From contig OY856409.1 in assembly GCA_963693085.1 (NCBI GenBank), forward strand, positions 1,537,045,072 to 1,537,109,071: 64,000 bases of DNA, in the 5' to 3' direction. Below, piece after piece: positions 1 through 11,476 of the stretch (position 1 is its first letter; each line of letters opens with the position of its first letter). This DNA comes from Alisma plantago-aquatica. Its lineage: Eukaryota; Streptophyta; Magnoliopsida; Alismatales; Alismataceae. The translations under genes and the position numbers were made by a program. Under the pieces are notes generated by a model that had not been told where the DNA came from, searched no databases, and saw nothing but the letters and a program-made list of their open reading frames with translations.

Positions 1-700
1 AGGTCAACCTCCAGCATCTGCACCTCTCCAACCTCATCCTGCTGCGTGATGGCTTGCCATATGGACATTGCCACGTTAATCACGCTTATTAAGAATGTGC
101 ACTTCTCGACCCTGTCTTCCACATTTAGGGTGTGCAGCATTTCCGATGGCCCATCATAGCCATTGATGATTCTGATGAAGACGACAACGACAATGACGGC
201 GACGAGCATGAAGAGGAAGAGGAGGCTTTCACTCCTCTTCGCGCATGAGTGGCACCCCGAAAGCGTCCCCACATGCATCTGGGTGCATCTTCTTCTTCGC
301 AGCCTCCGCCACCACAGCCCTCGCAGCAAGGCGAGGATGTCTACTCCATGCAGGGGATGTATATGATGCTACAAGAGATCCAGCACACCCAGCTGCAGCA
401 TACGGCTTCATACACCGATATTCGGGATATGACGAACCGGCTGCTTGATAACCTGAGGGCTATTTTCGAGAATGAGCGCCTCCTCCTTGAAAACCAATAG
501 CACATCCACGACAGGTTGCATAGGATGGAGATGCAGCAGCAGCCTTTCTATGATCATTACTGGATCTAGAATTATTTTGGGGGGTATCCACAACCTCCGC
601 CAATGTCCCAGTACGATCCGAGCTTTTAGGGGCAGTACACATCTTGGGACCCCACGGCCCCGTAGTACCCGCTTCCTCCGGAAGAATGATCGGTATCACT
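1..700 (+). pseudogene. 3' part of Athila-associated ORF (putative plant transposon protein), decayed
   Basis: The left edge carries the pattern R-D-G-L-P-Y-G followed, after a frameshift, by A-T-L-I-T-L-I-K-N-V. This resembles the end of the 'putative plant transposon protein' domain (PF20167-like) found in the ORF downstream of integrase in Athila-type gypsy elements. A D/E-rich stretch follows (about 160-235), then a Q/P-rich, coiled-coil-like tail (249-690) with repeated leucines and N-E-R-L-L-L-E-N-Q. The tail stays in one frame but is cut by in-frame TAG codons at 498 and further on, most where CAG (Gln) is expected. It is a non-functional remnant. The family assignment rests on the short LPYG block and on its position before a spacer and LTR. 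Confidence 0.5.
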
Positions 701-2258
701 GTTCCACCTTTTAAGGTTGTTATTGACTATGAGGCCATAGTCAAATTCAAACTTAGGGGGGGAGTTGGAACATCTCTATCCTTTAGTTTTTAGTTTTTAT
801 TGTTTTGTCTTTTGTTATTTGTTTCTCTTAGTTTTTAGTTTGCTTGTAGGATCCACACTCTATCTAGTATAATTGTGGATGTCTTAAGTCATGTGTCATC
901 TTGTTGCTTGTACATGGGAATCAGGGGCAAAATTAAAAAAAATTAGTGTTTGCAAGCTTGTGTTGCTTAACTTTGAGCACAACTTAAGGAAATAATTGGG
1001 TTTGTCAACTCTAAAACAGGACATCACAACTGGACATTCCTATGATTCATGAAAAGTGGACGGAATTGGTTGTTTGAGCCTAAACTGATCAAATGATAAT
1101 GAGACCTTAATTTGAAATAAGAGAGAGAAACCTCTTAATTACCACACAGGTCAGTAAGGAGGGACACATAATCATTTCAAAGGTTCAGTCAATTAGTCTT
1201 GTGATCTATATACCCCAGTGTTTTTCATATTCCACCATAAGAATTGGAAGTACATTACGGTTTTAATCTCTTTGATTGCATTCCATGTAGATAAGTCTTG
1301 CATTGCAACTATTTTCACATATTTTTCATGAAAATGAAAAAATGGATTAGTTATACATGCACATTATCTTTAGGTGCATGTCATTTAGTTGCATAATTAT
1401 CATGTTGTAGCTGCATTCACATTTTTGTGCATAGAGTAGATCATGCATCTTATATCTTCTGACCATTAAGGGTGATTAATTTGTTCCATACCTTCTGGAT
1501 GCTTCAAATGTATAAGTTATACAGCAAGAAATGAGCCCGACAAACAATTCGTTGTCATCTATGAAAATAAGGGCTTGAAAAAAAATAATAAGAAAAAAAA
1601 AGTTTTGAAAAAAAAAGTAGTGAGAAGCAAGTAGGATTGAGAGGGAGAAAGGAACATAGTCTCACCTGTATTTTAAGATGAATAAGTACATGATGTAGTT
1701 CTTATAGATATTCCATCTCACCTTGAGACGGGATGTTAGTGCATGCATCATTCCACCCAAATGTAGGCATTAGGGCATTTTCATTTGCATATGCATCATT
1801 TAAGTCATTTTTGCTTTGTGCATGGTAAAACCGTATAATGCTTTCATTGCTTCCACTAGCCACCCATTCCATCCACCCGTTGCTCGAATTGGTAGGCCAC
1901 CGTGATTTTCTCCTCACTCATAATATCAGGAGAGCTGCTTCCATGTAGATGGTAGTTAGGGCGAGCAACGTAGAATAGGAGATCACAAGATGCACTGAGT
2001 CTGAACCGGAGAATTTTATTATGTTAACTGCCTTATATGATAGTGTTCATCAATTTTGAGGTAGATATCTTTTATGGATGATTACTGTCGCCTTTAGGGT
2101 AATTATCATTCTGTGGTTAGTGAGGGCCGGAATGTGAATGTCTGGCGGGGATCATATGGTGATGTTTGTTGTGATAATCTGTTCTCTAGTTGACCCTCGC
2201 AATTTTATTCTAAAGTTTAGTTGCTCGAGGGCGAGCAATGTTCAAGCATAGGGGAGTT
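701..2258 (+). other. non-coding 3' spacer of the Athila-like element
   Basis: No credible reading frame is present. Purine-rich tracts occur at 748-763 (a run of eight G) and 1575-1620 (A-rich). The end (2221-2258) has the pattern TTGCTCGAGGGCGAGCAATG followed by AGGGGAG, the usual ending of the region before an Athila 3' LTR, with the polypurine tract at about 2248-2256. The length (about 1.5 kb) is normal for such spacers. Confidence 0.5.
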
Positions 2259-3863
2259 TGATGCGATGATTTTGAGTCGCATTTATAGACTTGTTTTACT
2301 TGTGTTTTATGCATCTATTGGTCATTTTGGTGGTTAATATTGCATAATTCATTTACATTAGTCTATGACCCTTCTCAGTGTCAAATCTCCCTTATTTTAT
2401 CGTTTTGAACATAAATGATTACAATTATAGGTTTTATCTCGGCTTATGTGATTTTGTTTTGCAATTTCAGGAAAAACGCATATCTGCAGCTGTCGATACC
2501 ACCGACAGCTGTCGATACTATCGACAAAGCCACAGGTAGCCAGCCGCAAGGAGCAACACAGAGTCGATACCATCGACAGGGAAGTCGATGGTAGCGACAC
2601 ACCTTCAGGTTGCTGGCGAGAAGACAGTTGATACTATCGACCACATAGTCAATACTATCGACACGTGGAGTTTCAACGATGGAAAAGGACAAAACTGACT
2701 CCTCAGGGTGTCGATACCATCGACCCGCGTCGATGGTATCGAGTCAGCATTAGGTGCAACAACAAAAAGAAAAGAAGACTTGCCGATATCGCGCAGAGTC
2801 GATACCATCGACCCGCGTCGATGGTATCGACACCGTCAGATGCAAGTTTGTTTCAGATTGATCTAAATCCGACGGCTGTGATATTTTTGCAACCTGACTC
2901 GGTGATTATACCTAATGACGGTGGCCAAGAGCAGGGTATCACCTCATTAGCTGCTGCACACGTCCCTAGAAGGTATGGAGAGAAGAACGGAGCCCAGAAG
3001 AACTCCCCAGCCATTCCGGAAGCCAGAGAAGATGTTTTCCACCGCTGAAAGGCTGTAGATCGCGCATTCTACGTCGAGGAATGCTAGGATCTTCTCCATT
3101 CATGGGGCTACCATGTTTCTCCATGTTTTTCACATTTTTCTCCATGTTTCCCCTTTTCTCTACCATGTTTTGCTCTGAGATGAACATGCGGGGCTAATCC
3201 CCTTTATCTTTAGGACCGGGAGTAGCCCGGGGAAGAATTGTATGACATTTTTATCATAGTAATTCATATTTTATCTCTTAAATCCGTGGTATGATTTTGT
3301 TTTCTCAATTATATTGTTATTCTTTATCACCATAATGATAATCTAATGCCTTTAATTACTTTGAAATAAGAATTAACGGTTGAAAAGAGACAAAACTCAC
3401 ATTAATTAACAAATCCCTTGAACAAGGTGATGTACGGTTAATGGTGGAAACCCAGAGGTCGATTTTAATGCACCTAGTTTAGGGTATAGGTTACTACGAT
3501 GGTGGAACCGACCTAGACATAGGTAGTGAATTGTACCACGACAGTGGGCAATTTTGACTACATGCCACTACCTGGATCGAGAGATGAACCTGAATTATTA
3601 TATGGTAATTCATACAATGAAAACCTACGGTGAAACCGCAATCCTAAAGATCTCCACTTGAATTGATTAAACTAAACCCTTAATCAATTGCTTTGTTTTA
3701 TTTTTTTTTCTTTTATTTTTACAACAACTCTCAAACTCTTTTAATCGGTTTAGCTGATCGCAACCAGTTAGTAGTAGTCTACCGACAAGTCAGTGTCCCT
3801 GAGTTCGACTCGGGCCTAACAAAGGTCTATACTACATTGATGCGTGCACTTGCATTATACGCA
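2259..3863 (+). mobile_element. 3' LTR of Athila-like element
   Basis: It starts TGATGCGATG immediately after the polypurine tract GGGGAGTT and ends TATACGCA, giving TG...CA termini and about 1605 bp. The distal part holds the phrase GAGTTCGACTCGGGCC (3799-3815), common near the end of Athila-type LTRs. No second copy lies in the window, so the right boundary is inferred from the CA and could move by some tens of bases. The U3 part contains the palindrome array listed separately. Confidence 0.5.
2491..2832 (+). repeat. array of ten 15-bp palindromic units, core GTCGATACCATCGAC
   Basis: Units at about 2492, 2511, 2564, 2584, 2627, 2648, 2709, 2728, 2799 and 2818 read GTCGATACCATCGAC, its reverse complement GTCGATGGTATCGAC, or one- to three-base variants. 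Several occur as facing pairs (2709-2742, 2799-2832) that could form hairpins with about 4-nt loops. The units are irregularly spaced, which argues against a simple tandem satellite. Confidence 0.85.
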
Positions 3864-4825
3864 TGATTAAATCGTGTAAGGGTGCCTCATTTGAATCACT
3901 TTGGAGGAGAGAGAATCTTGATATTAAAATAATCAAGATTTAAGCATAATTGAAACCCTAATTCAATTTAATGCAAAAATAAATATATTAATTGAATTGC
4001 CCTTCAATCAAAAATTGGATGGTTGAATTTGCATAAGTGTGGACGTCCTTGTGCCTTGCAAAGGCCATGAAATATCTAAATTGAGTGGAGAGCCCACTCA
4101 CACTAATAAAAGGAAAAGTAATATCCACTCAATTTTAGATATTATTATTATAATGGTTAAGGTGTTCAATTTTCTTTCTTTTAATTCATGGATAATGAAG
4201 AGGAATTCTAAGGAGGAGTTGATAGCTTCGTATGCAAGAAAGTGAGGGGGTTAAGTGGCACCAATTTTGGGAGTTGAAGGAATTAATGAACATTTTCTCT
4301 CATTGGAATTTCCTTATAAACATCCCATTTCCAACTCAATCGAAAGGCTTTTTCGACCCTTCTTTCATTCCTTGCTTTGGTTGAACACAAGGGAGCTTAG
4401 GAGGAACATGAGGACGTGCCCCAACCTGTATGTAAGCTCCATAGTCATCTTCAACCTTGATTTCATGATGGAAATCGAAAATCAATGCTTAATTTCTTCT
4501 TTTCTTCATTCAATCTTTAACTTTAGCCATTTCTTTCACTCAAAAGCTTGAGGATGGACCTTGGGAGGTTGAGAAAGCTTCATTCACCATTGAGGACGTG
4601 TAGGTTGAAGCTTGGATTCAACTTTGAAGGAGGGTTATATAACTTAAACCCTTAAATGTTATTATTAAATTCAATTATTCATCATTTGTTGATCATTTGT
4701 TCTTCTTGAAATTCCTTTGAATAGTTGATGAAATGTCCATAAGTCTGGTAGTAGATTTTGAAGGATCGAAGCTTGATGATAATGACATCATCATACACAC
4801 ACAACTCAATAAAGTACAGGAGCAA

Positions 4826-4946
4826 ACGGTTTCAATATTGGAACCAATCGGTTTCAAGATCGATTGAAACCAAACGGTCTCAAGACCGTTTGGGAGTAAA
4901 TGGTCTCAAGATCGTTTGAGATCAAATGGTCTCAAACCATTTGGAG
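4826..4946 (+). repeat. palindrome array, core AAACGGTCTCAAGACCGTTT
   Basis: Inverted repeats follow one another: AATCGGTTTCAAGATCGATT, AAACGGTCTCAAGACCGTTT, AAATGGTCTCAAGATCGTTT, AAATGGTCTCAAACCATTT. Arms are 7-9 bp with a CAA or AA centre. Like the arrays in the other LTRs here they lie upstream of a TATA box. Confidence 0.8.
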
Positions 4947-5089
4947 GATCAATGGTGATGTGGATGGATGATGATCCAATGATACCAATTGATTTAATTT
5001 TTAAAGTTCCATATATGGATGATCCACTAATTTCAAACCCCAATCGATTGAATTGATTGAAGCCTTAATTGATGGAATTGATCAAGAGT

Positions 5090-5253
5090 GAATGGGTAAA
5101 ACCAATCAAGACCGAATGGGAAAAATTGATTAAGACCGAATGGGTAAAATAAATCAAGACCAAATGGGTAGAAGTGATCAAGACCGAATGGGTAAAAGCA
5201 ATCAAGATCGAAAGGGTAAAGTTGATCAAGATGGAATGGGTAATTGATCTTCA
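5090..5253 (+). repeat. 24-bp tandem repeat, about 7 units
   Basis: Units follow the pattern GAATGGGTAAAA-N4-TCAAGACC, each 24 bp, with decay at the last copies. The half-site CAAGACCGAATGG resembles one arm of the preceding palindromes (CAAGACCGTTTGG), so the array probably grew from a palindrome unit. Confidence 0.85.
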
Positions 5254-5292
5254 AAACTGTTTGGTCATGTTGACCATTTGGGAGAGTTGATC

Positions 5293-5474
5293 GAATGGAG
5301 GACAAGCACCTCAAGATTGAATGGAGGTCAAGCACCTCAAGACCGAATGGAGGTCAAACACCTCAAGACCGAATGAAGGTCAAGCACCTCAAGACCGAAT
5401 GGAGGTCAAGCACCTCAAGACCGAATCGAGGTCAAGCACCTCAAGACCGAATGGAGGTCAAGCACCTCAAGAAC
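5293..5474 (+). repeat. 26-bp tandem repeat, 7 units
   Basis: Units read GAATGGAGGTCAAGCACCTC followed by AAGACC, 26 bp each, nearly perfect. GAGGTCAAGCACCTC is itself an inverted repeat (GAGGT...ACCTC). The array shares CAAGACCGAATGG with the neighbouring 24-bp array and ends about 80 bp before the TATA box. Confidence 0.9.
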
Positions 5475-5550
5475 GTTTGAAGGTTCAAAAGTAACGAAAC
5501 CATTTGGAAATTTAATAGTTTCAAAGTTCTGAAATACCAATTAATCCTTT

Positions 5551-5562
5551 GATATATAAATA
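5551..5562 (+). promoter_or_regulatory. TATA box of the LTR-like relic
   Basis: GATATATAAATA lies downstream of the palindrome and tandem arrays and upstream of CCCTAA-rich DNA, the position expected of a U3 promoter. No transcript evidence is available. Confidence 0.5.
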
Positions 5563-5879
5563 GTATATATCCAAGTTAAATCCAATGGTTGTACCTCTAA
5601 AGTACTTAGATGATTAGTACCTTTAGAGTGGTTAACCTTTGATGCTTTTGGAAGCAATGACCTAATACACTATGTCAACTCTTCATTCAAGTTGATTCAA
5701 TCTAATCAAAATTAAAGTAATTAACCTCCTAGAGGGGAAGAGAGAGAGGAAACTTATTCATGAGTGAGAATCATGTAGTGATTTATCCTCAACACTTTCA
5801 ACATAAATAAAAATATGTAATTAGGGTTTAATCCATGATGATGAGAGCATGAAATCCTAATTGAGAAGATTGATGAATC

Positions 5880-6330
5880 CAAACCCTAATTTAGGGCAAT
5901 ACTAAGTGAAACCCTAATCTAGGGTGATGGTGTAACCCTAATAATGGGTAATGGTATGTGAAACCCTAATTAAGGGTAATAATATGTGAAACCCTAATTA
6001 AGGGGGATGACATGTGAAACCCTAATTAAGGGTAATGATATGTGAAATCCTAATTGAGAATGATGTCATGTGAAACCCTAATTAAGGGTGATGATATGTG
6101 AAACCCTAATTGAGAATGATGTCAAATGAAACCCTAATACAGAGATGTGATGTGAACTCTAATCCCAGGGTGATGTTGTATAATGCTATATGAAACCCTA
6201 ACATGAAACCCTAATCCTGATATAGGGTAAAGGTATGTGAAATCCTAATTTTGGATTATAGTGCATGAAACCCTAATGATGGGTAATATGATGATAAACC
6301 ATAACCCTAATTTGGGTAATGGGATGAGTA
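5880..6330 (+). repeat. degenerate 28-bp repeat with telomere-like AAACCCTAA core
   Basis: About ten imperfect units of the form GAAACCCTAATTAAGGG followed by TAATGATATGT. CCCTAATTAAGGG is close to an inverted repeat (CCCTAA...TTAGGG), so the unit is not a plain telomeric (CCCTAAA)n array. It occupies the R/U5-like part of the relic. Confidence 0.8.
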
Positions 6331-6340
6331 CATCTAATTG

Positions 6341-7180
6341 ACATGAATTGAGAAATCCTAACTCTAATGAGGGAATAGTGATGCTACTCTTACACGCATA
6401 GTCCTGATATGTAATTGATGTAACTGTTATTATGTGTACTAATCATGCAGGTATCATGAGATGTTGAACATAGCCAGATATGAGCTATGATGTTTATTAC
6501 GGAAATTGTTTTATGGGCCTTGTGAGCCATAATATGCTTTGTTGCCTAATAAGAGGCAACAAAAGATTAATGGGCTTTAAGAGCCATGTGAGATGCCTGT
6601 ATTGCAAGTATCATGTTTACCTAGGTCAGATAAACCGAAGGTGTTAGTTACCCATTAAGTGGTAACAAGTGTTCTTTAATGAACTGAGGGTTTGAATACC
6701 ATATTCCATAATCATGATAATGAGATGATAAGGGATGAGAATACCCCTGATGTGATAAGGGATTGAGATCCCAATGTTTCATAAAGTTTTGAAAAGTACT
6801 TGATAGAAGTATTACTCATTCTTTGTAGCATTTATTATAATGGTTTATGTTTGAAAACTTGCCTGATGCTAAAAGAATATGATAATGCACTTAATTAACT
6901 AAGTGAAATCTTATCATGTAGAGCCCTGGCCATAGATCCATCATCATCAGTAGTTAGATGATGGTGAAGTTGGTTTTCCTAAGGGATCTTCTGGAGGGCA
7001 TACTATTGAGTATGTGGGGTTATGGGCACAATTGATGTGAGATAAACATTAAATCTCTCAATCCTTCATTATATATGTCAGGTTGGATGTATCACTAATC
7101 TCCCGAATGTTGGGATGGTTGGAGTATGAGCGGTATACCTCATCTCCTCAGGGATTAAGTATGATTGTAAATTGTAATCC
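6341..7180. other. non-coding tail of the LTR-like relic
   Basis: AT-rich sequence with no reading frame of note and no recognisable PBS. It runs into the minus-strand integrase fragment at about 7180. Confidence 0.3.
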
Positions 7181-7783
7181 ATATGTCCTCCATATGGTGA
7201 GGCATGGCATTCTTTCAGGATGTTTGGAACTTCTTCTTTAGGGATACATCTTTTATACAGGTTATCTGCACATTTTCTAAAGAGAAGAGGATCATCCCAA
7301 TAGTAGTTCTTTACATACGAAAAGAGTTTCTTCTTTTGATTGTGCGTTATATCAGGAGGAAACTCCCCGCAGGCAAGATAATTACAAATATCTACAAACC
7401 AAGGCAAATTCTCATCCTTGGTTTCAACCATCAGCAAGGCTTCATCAGCATAGTTGTCGTTAATAGGTGGCTCTTTCTGGTCTTCCACTATGATCCTTGA
7501 TAAGTGTTCGGCGACTACATTTTCCACACCCTTCTTATCAATGATCTTGTGGTCGAACTCCTGAAGTAACAAAGCCCACCTTAACAGCCTGGGCTTGGTA
7601 TCCTTGTTCTGCATAAGATATCTTATTTCCCCATGATCTATGGAGACCTTTACCTTTGTACCGATAAGATAAGATCTGAACTTGTCGAAAGCAAAAACAA
7701 TCGTGAGCATCTCCTTCTCGGTAGTCGTATAATTTACCTGAGCCTCATCCAGAGTGCGACTGGCATAGCAAACGATGTGGTGC
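7180..7783 (-). pseudogene. Athila RNase H and integrase N-terminus, truncated
   Basis: The minus-strand frame shows the gypsy RNase H block ([19 protein letters not shown]) and the Athila-type [16 protein letters not shown] that ends the domain. The integrase zinc-finger region follows with [11 protein letters not shown]. Homology stops right after GGH (about 7182), and the remaining codons to 7078 are unrelated. At the upper end the frame continues into 16966 onward once the copia insertion and one copy of CTTTT are removed (9177 bp, a multiple of three). A TAG replaces an expected glutamine just beyond that junction. Confidence 0.8.
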
Positions 7784-7788
7784 CTTTT
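7784..7788. repeat. target-site duplication CTTTT (left copy)
   Basis: CTTTT precedes the TGTTGG start of the copia 5' LTR and is matched by CTTTT at 16961-16965 right after the 3' LTR. Confidence 0.9.
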
Positions 7789-8977
7789 TGTTGGTATGTA
7801 TGCCCTGAGAGCCAATCATGTGATGATTGGTGGGATACATTAAGATTGATTTGATAAACATCAAAGGCGAGCTTCCAATTCTTTCTGGTTCAGTCATATG
7901 AGATAGTGATAGAACAAATTGAATGTCTAGAGAATGACAGTACTCAATGACGTATGCCTTCAGGTTCATGACCTGAATAATGAGATCATACGGATGCTAA
8001 GAGTATGTACATTCTTGTTATGTCCCTAGTCGGATGTCATTGTGGAAGGTAGATAGACAGCAATGACACACAAGACTAGATTGTGGTGTTGGTTGATGAC
8101 AGAATCTCATTAGTCATGATATAGAGATATCAAACCAAACACATAGGTACTTGTTAGAGAACAAGTGTACCAGACAGACCCACCGTGAGTTTGACACATG
8201 GAACCATGAGATGGTAGTCACAGTCAGTACTCACAGTGATGGTGGTGAGTGTGATTCTTAGACTTGAAATCACTGCACTCAACACATGTCATTAGGCACA
8301 CTTTGACATCATCAAACGCAGTCCTGAAACATGGGTTGTTATAAAGGTGATGATTGGGTGGCTTTGACACATGGGGCTTTTGAGGGATGAGTGATAGATA
8401 TGGGATTTGTCCCTCCTGAGGGAGTTTGATATCCATGGCCACTTGATGAGTAGGATTGAGAAAGGCATGCACGCATGTGTGAATCAGTATATGATACTGA
8501 TGTCATACATATCTCTTCCAGTCTACTCTGAGATCAAGGAAGTGAATGAACGTTGACAGGATGACTGTTCCATGCCTCGAGTTCATTCGGGATATCAATG
8601 ATAAAGGAATTATACATTCACTGTAACACCATTCACGGATTGTAGGATGAAAGTTGTTCTCCAACTTTCTACTTTCACTTGGGTAGCACTGATGTGTGAC
8701 TAGGCACCTCTCTTTGCTTGTGAAGTCATAAGTGTTATGAACTTTCACTGCCAACGTGAAATGGACCTGCAGGGTCACACACATAGGATTTAACCTGGAA
8801 GAGGAGTTTTGTCCACAAGTAATGTTTAGATTGATTACTAAAGGAGTTTAGTAGTTCAATTAAACACTCAATCAGTCGATGACTCAATATCGTATGGTTC
8901 AAGGTGTTGGACGCATTGATTGGAGTATCGGATTGATTGAAATCACAATTGACTGATTTTTGCCCAACCTGTGCTCC

Positions 8978-9378
8978 CAACCGATCGGTTCATGTGATGA
9001 ACCGGTCGGCTGAGGTTGTTGAACCGATCGGCTGGAGTGTCCAGGCCGATCGACTCATGCCCAGGTTGAAACAACCGGTTCAAGGGTTGAACCGATCGGA
9101 TCAACTGGTGCAACCGACCAGTTGGGAAAAGTCATGTCGGCAAGAATTTTCCTTTGGTTTCAAATTGCCAAATTCGATTGGGAATAATATTGGTATTCGA
9201 TACCAATTGGGAAAGAAACAAGGAAAGTCTTTTTGAGCCGGATTAGGACCATGAACCGATCGGTTCAGGGCACCAACCGATCAGTTGGAGTGCCCCAAAC
9301 GATCGGCTCAGGTCCAACCGATCGGCTCAATGGCCGAACCGATCGGTTCAGTTGTGAACCGATCATTTCAAGTTGCGA
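8978..9378 (+). repeat. U3 palindrome array, core AACCGATCGGTT (5' LTR)
   Basis: About fourteen units, some perfect 12-bp palindromes (AACCGATCGGTT) and others one- to three-base variants such as AACCGATCGGCT and AACCGGTCGGCT, mostly followed by CA or GA. They form two blocks (8978-9125 and 9250-9378), spaced about 20 bp within a block. The array ends about 95 bp upstream of the TATA box. Confidence 0.9.
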
Positions 9379-9469
9379 ACCGTTTGCTTTTTATGGAAAA
9401 TTCTCGAACCCTTCTACTTCTGCTTTAGTCCCGCATTGCCCGGGATGGAGAACCCTGTCCCATGACTCT

Positions 9470-9480
9470 CCTATATATAG
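9470..9480 (+). promoter_or_regulatory. TATA box, 5' LTR of the copia element
   Basis: CCTATATATAG lies downstream of the palindrome array. The 3' LTR has the identical box at about 16396-16406. Confidence 0.7.
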
Positions 9481-10034
9481 GGGTATTGGGGGCTTCTCAA
9501 AGTACAGCTCAGTGCAACCAGTTGCTCTGCAAGTTGTCGTTCTCTCTGGTTTTGGTAACCGTGAGAGAGCCCGAGCAAGTGCTTCCCGCAAAAGGGAGGT
9601 GCAACAAGGGAAGGACAACTGCAGTTGCAATAGGAGGCATGAGAGCGTGTTGGCGACTAGTACGTCAACAGGAGGGTGCGACTCCTTCCACTTCCTTGTG
9701 GGACAAGGAGAGTGGAGTTCCAGGTGGTCTGTGTGGACTACTACAAAGGCGGGAGGACACTGCCGCTTAGGAGGACAACTGTCATCCGACAGTCCGGTTC
9801 TAGTAGGAGTTGTCAGTCCCGGTGCGACCAGGAGCTGCACAGACACCGTCGAAGTCCGGAGTTGAAGACCGCGCATTGCGTGAGGTATTGTCACCGAGTA
9901 AGCCTCGGGGCAAGGTATGATTCCACAAACCATCCTTTCCTATTATATAGACGTTGACGCGTTTCCTCGGTATGGGTTTGGGGAGAAACTTTTTGTTTCC
10001 GCTGCCTTCTCTGTCTCCCCTAAAACCCAAACAG

Positions 10035-10046
10035 TGGTATCAGAGC
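10035..10046 (+). other. primer-binding site, Met-tRNA type
   Basis: TGGTATCAGAGC, the standard plant copia PBS complementary to the 3' end of initiator Met-tRNA, starts one base after the 5' LTR. Confidence 0.92.
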
Positions 10047-11476
10047 CACGTCAGCTGTTCTATATTTTAGGAATATCGATATGATCAATTTTGGTTTGTC
10101 GCCTTTAATTATTGCATACGATGCGAATAATATCGGCTTTATGCATGTCCAATCCTAAATCCACAAATCCCTAATTACATATATGATATGTATTATTAAT
10201 GCACTCGATACGCGTCACCCTTAAATGAGTTTTTTGGTGGATGTGTGTAGTGTGATTATGGCCTATAAACCCCTATCTATGTGTGGTTGTTTGTGGTTGC
10301 TTGCATCTCGGTCTGTGCACCGATCTTCTCTCTCTTATTCCTGATGTAACTCGAAATAATTCGAGATTCTTTCCTATCTTTGCTCCCCCCGAATGTAACT
10401 CGGGGTTTCTTTTAAAGAAATGTAATAAATAGGATAGATTTTATTTCTTGTTATGTCAAAGACCGGCGGACATCAAGACGACATCTGAAACGATCGGTTC
10501 AAGGCGTGAAACGATCGGTTGACCTTCCAAACGGTCGGTTCAAGGAGTGAACCGATCGGTTGATGACCGGTTCGAGGAGCGAGACGAGCGGGTGGCGGAC
10601 ATGACGAGATGCACGACGACCAGGCGAACAGATCGGTTGGAGGAGCCAACCGATCAGCTGGTGGCACCCATACGACCGGCTGGAGAGTACAGATCATTCA
10701 TGTGATGAGTTGATCTACTCGGATGGCAAGGCACAGAGTTCATCTTGTACAGGTTGCATGTGATGTAGACCTAGATCACCGTGATTCCTCTTGGCTCGAG
10801 GAATCACATTAGGATGGCCATAATCATCGCTTTTTATCGTTTGTGCATGTTTTCTGTAGGATATAGCATGTATATGATACGTACTATGTATTGTGGTGAT
10901 TGGATATGTATATGTATATAAAACCAAATCCCTCATTAAAATATTAAGTTTTAGATGCCTTCCAAATGCGACACACGTGAAAAACTTGATCAACCAAGTG
11001 TGGGCACGCCCTAGCGTGGTGCACCGTCTATCTCGTGGAAGCGTGAAGGATGAATGTGTGGGTCTGCCCTAGCAAGGTGCATATTCATCGTGTTTGCTTT
11101 GGGTCGGACTTAACAAGGTGATCTAGATGGGATCTAGTACCTTGAGGCATGGAGATGATCATTGCAAGGAGTTGTATATGACATCTTATCAAGAGTTGCA
11201 TATGATGCAATTGGCAAAAGTTGCCTACCTGAGAGATCTATGTTGTGGGTGACAGCCCTAGCTGGTCCATGGCTTAGAGGATTTCAGGATCTTGGCCACT
11301 AGAAGGTTGTACGCTGCAATCTTCTGAATTGATAGTGAGAGCTATCAATTTGAAGTAAAATAGTGGGAGCGATAATTAATTAAAGGCCTAATTATATCGT
11401 CAAACTTTCAAATCAATCAAATAAGTCAAAAATGAGTTTTGGACTAAAATTTCATATTTTCCTTTTTGTAGTTCAA
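10047..11476 (+). other. untranslated leader of the copia element
   Basis: 1.4 kb without a credible protein. It holds a second palindrome array (10489-10690). CCTTTTTGTAG at about 11460-11471, just before the gag ATG, fits a plant 3' splice site, and AAG|GTATGA near 9914 in U5 fits a 5' splice site, so a leader intron is possible. Confidence 0.5.
10489..10690 (+). repeat. internal copy of the AACCGATCGGTT palindrome array
   Basis: About eight units (AAACGATCGGTT, AAACGGTCGGTT, AACCGATCGGTT, CCAACCGATCAGCTGG and similar) of the same motif as the LTR array, although this segment lies between PBS and gag and is not part of the LTR. Confidence 0.85.

Larger units (their letters stand above)
3864..7180 (+). 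mobile_element. LTR-like relic, probably gypsy-type
   Basis: No coding sequence is recognised. The order palindrome array, two tandem arrays, TATA box (5553), then a CCCTAA-rich tail resembles the U3-R-U5 layout of the large LTR at 51917-54753, which also has AAACCCTAA-rich DNA after its TATA box. No PBS or second copy is visible, so this is read as a solo or truncated LTR. The right limit is where the minus-strand integrase fragment begins and the left limit is the end of the preceding LTR. Both are approximate. Confidence 0.35.
7789..10033 (+). mobile_element. 5' LTR of the copia element
   Basis: Begins TGTTGGTATG and ends CCCAAACA directly before the PBS. U3 holds the AACCGATCGGTT array (8978-9378) and a TATA box at 9471. 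Long open frames across 9233-9933 on both strands recur in the 3' LTR because the LTR is duplicated; they match nothing I recognise and are not annotated as genes. Confidence 0.92.

Noticed and set aside
2491..2832. Regularly recurring palindromes as a CRISPR-like array
   Set aside because: Units are irregularly spaced, occur in both orientations and lie in a plant LTR; there are no uniform spacers or cas genes. The same holds for the other arrays.
5033..5480. Open frames encoding repeated peptides on both strands
   Set aside because: These are translations of the 24-bp and 26-bp tandem arrays, not genes.
5880..6330. AAACCCTAA repeats as an interstitial telomere
   Set aside because: The unit is 28 bp with an inverted CCCTAATTAAGGG core, not tandem CCCTAAA, and sits in the tail of an LTR-like sequence.
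9233..9933. Long overlapping open frames (up to 210 codons) on both strands, repeated at 16159-16791
   Set aside because: They lie within the copia LTR and recur only because the LTR is duplicated. No domain is recognisable, and the frames run through the palindrome array and TATA box.
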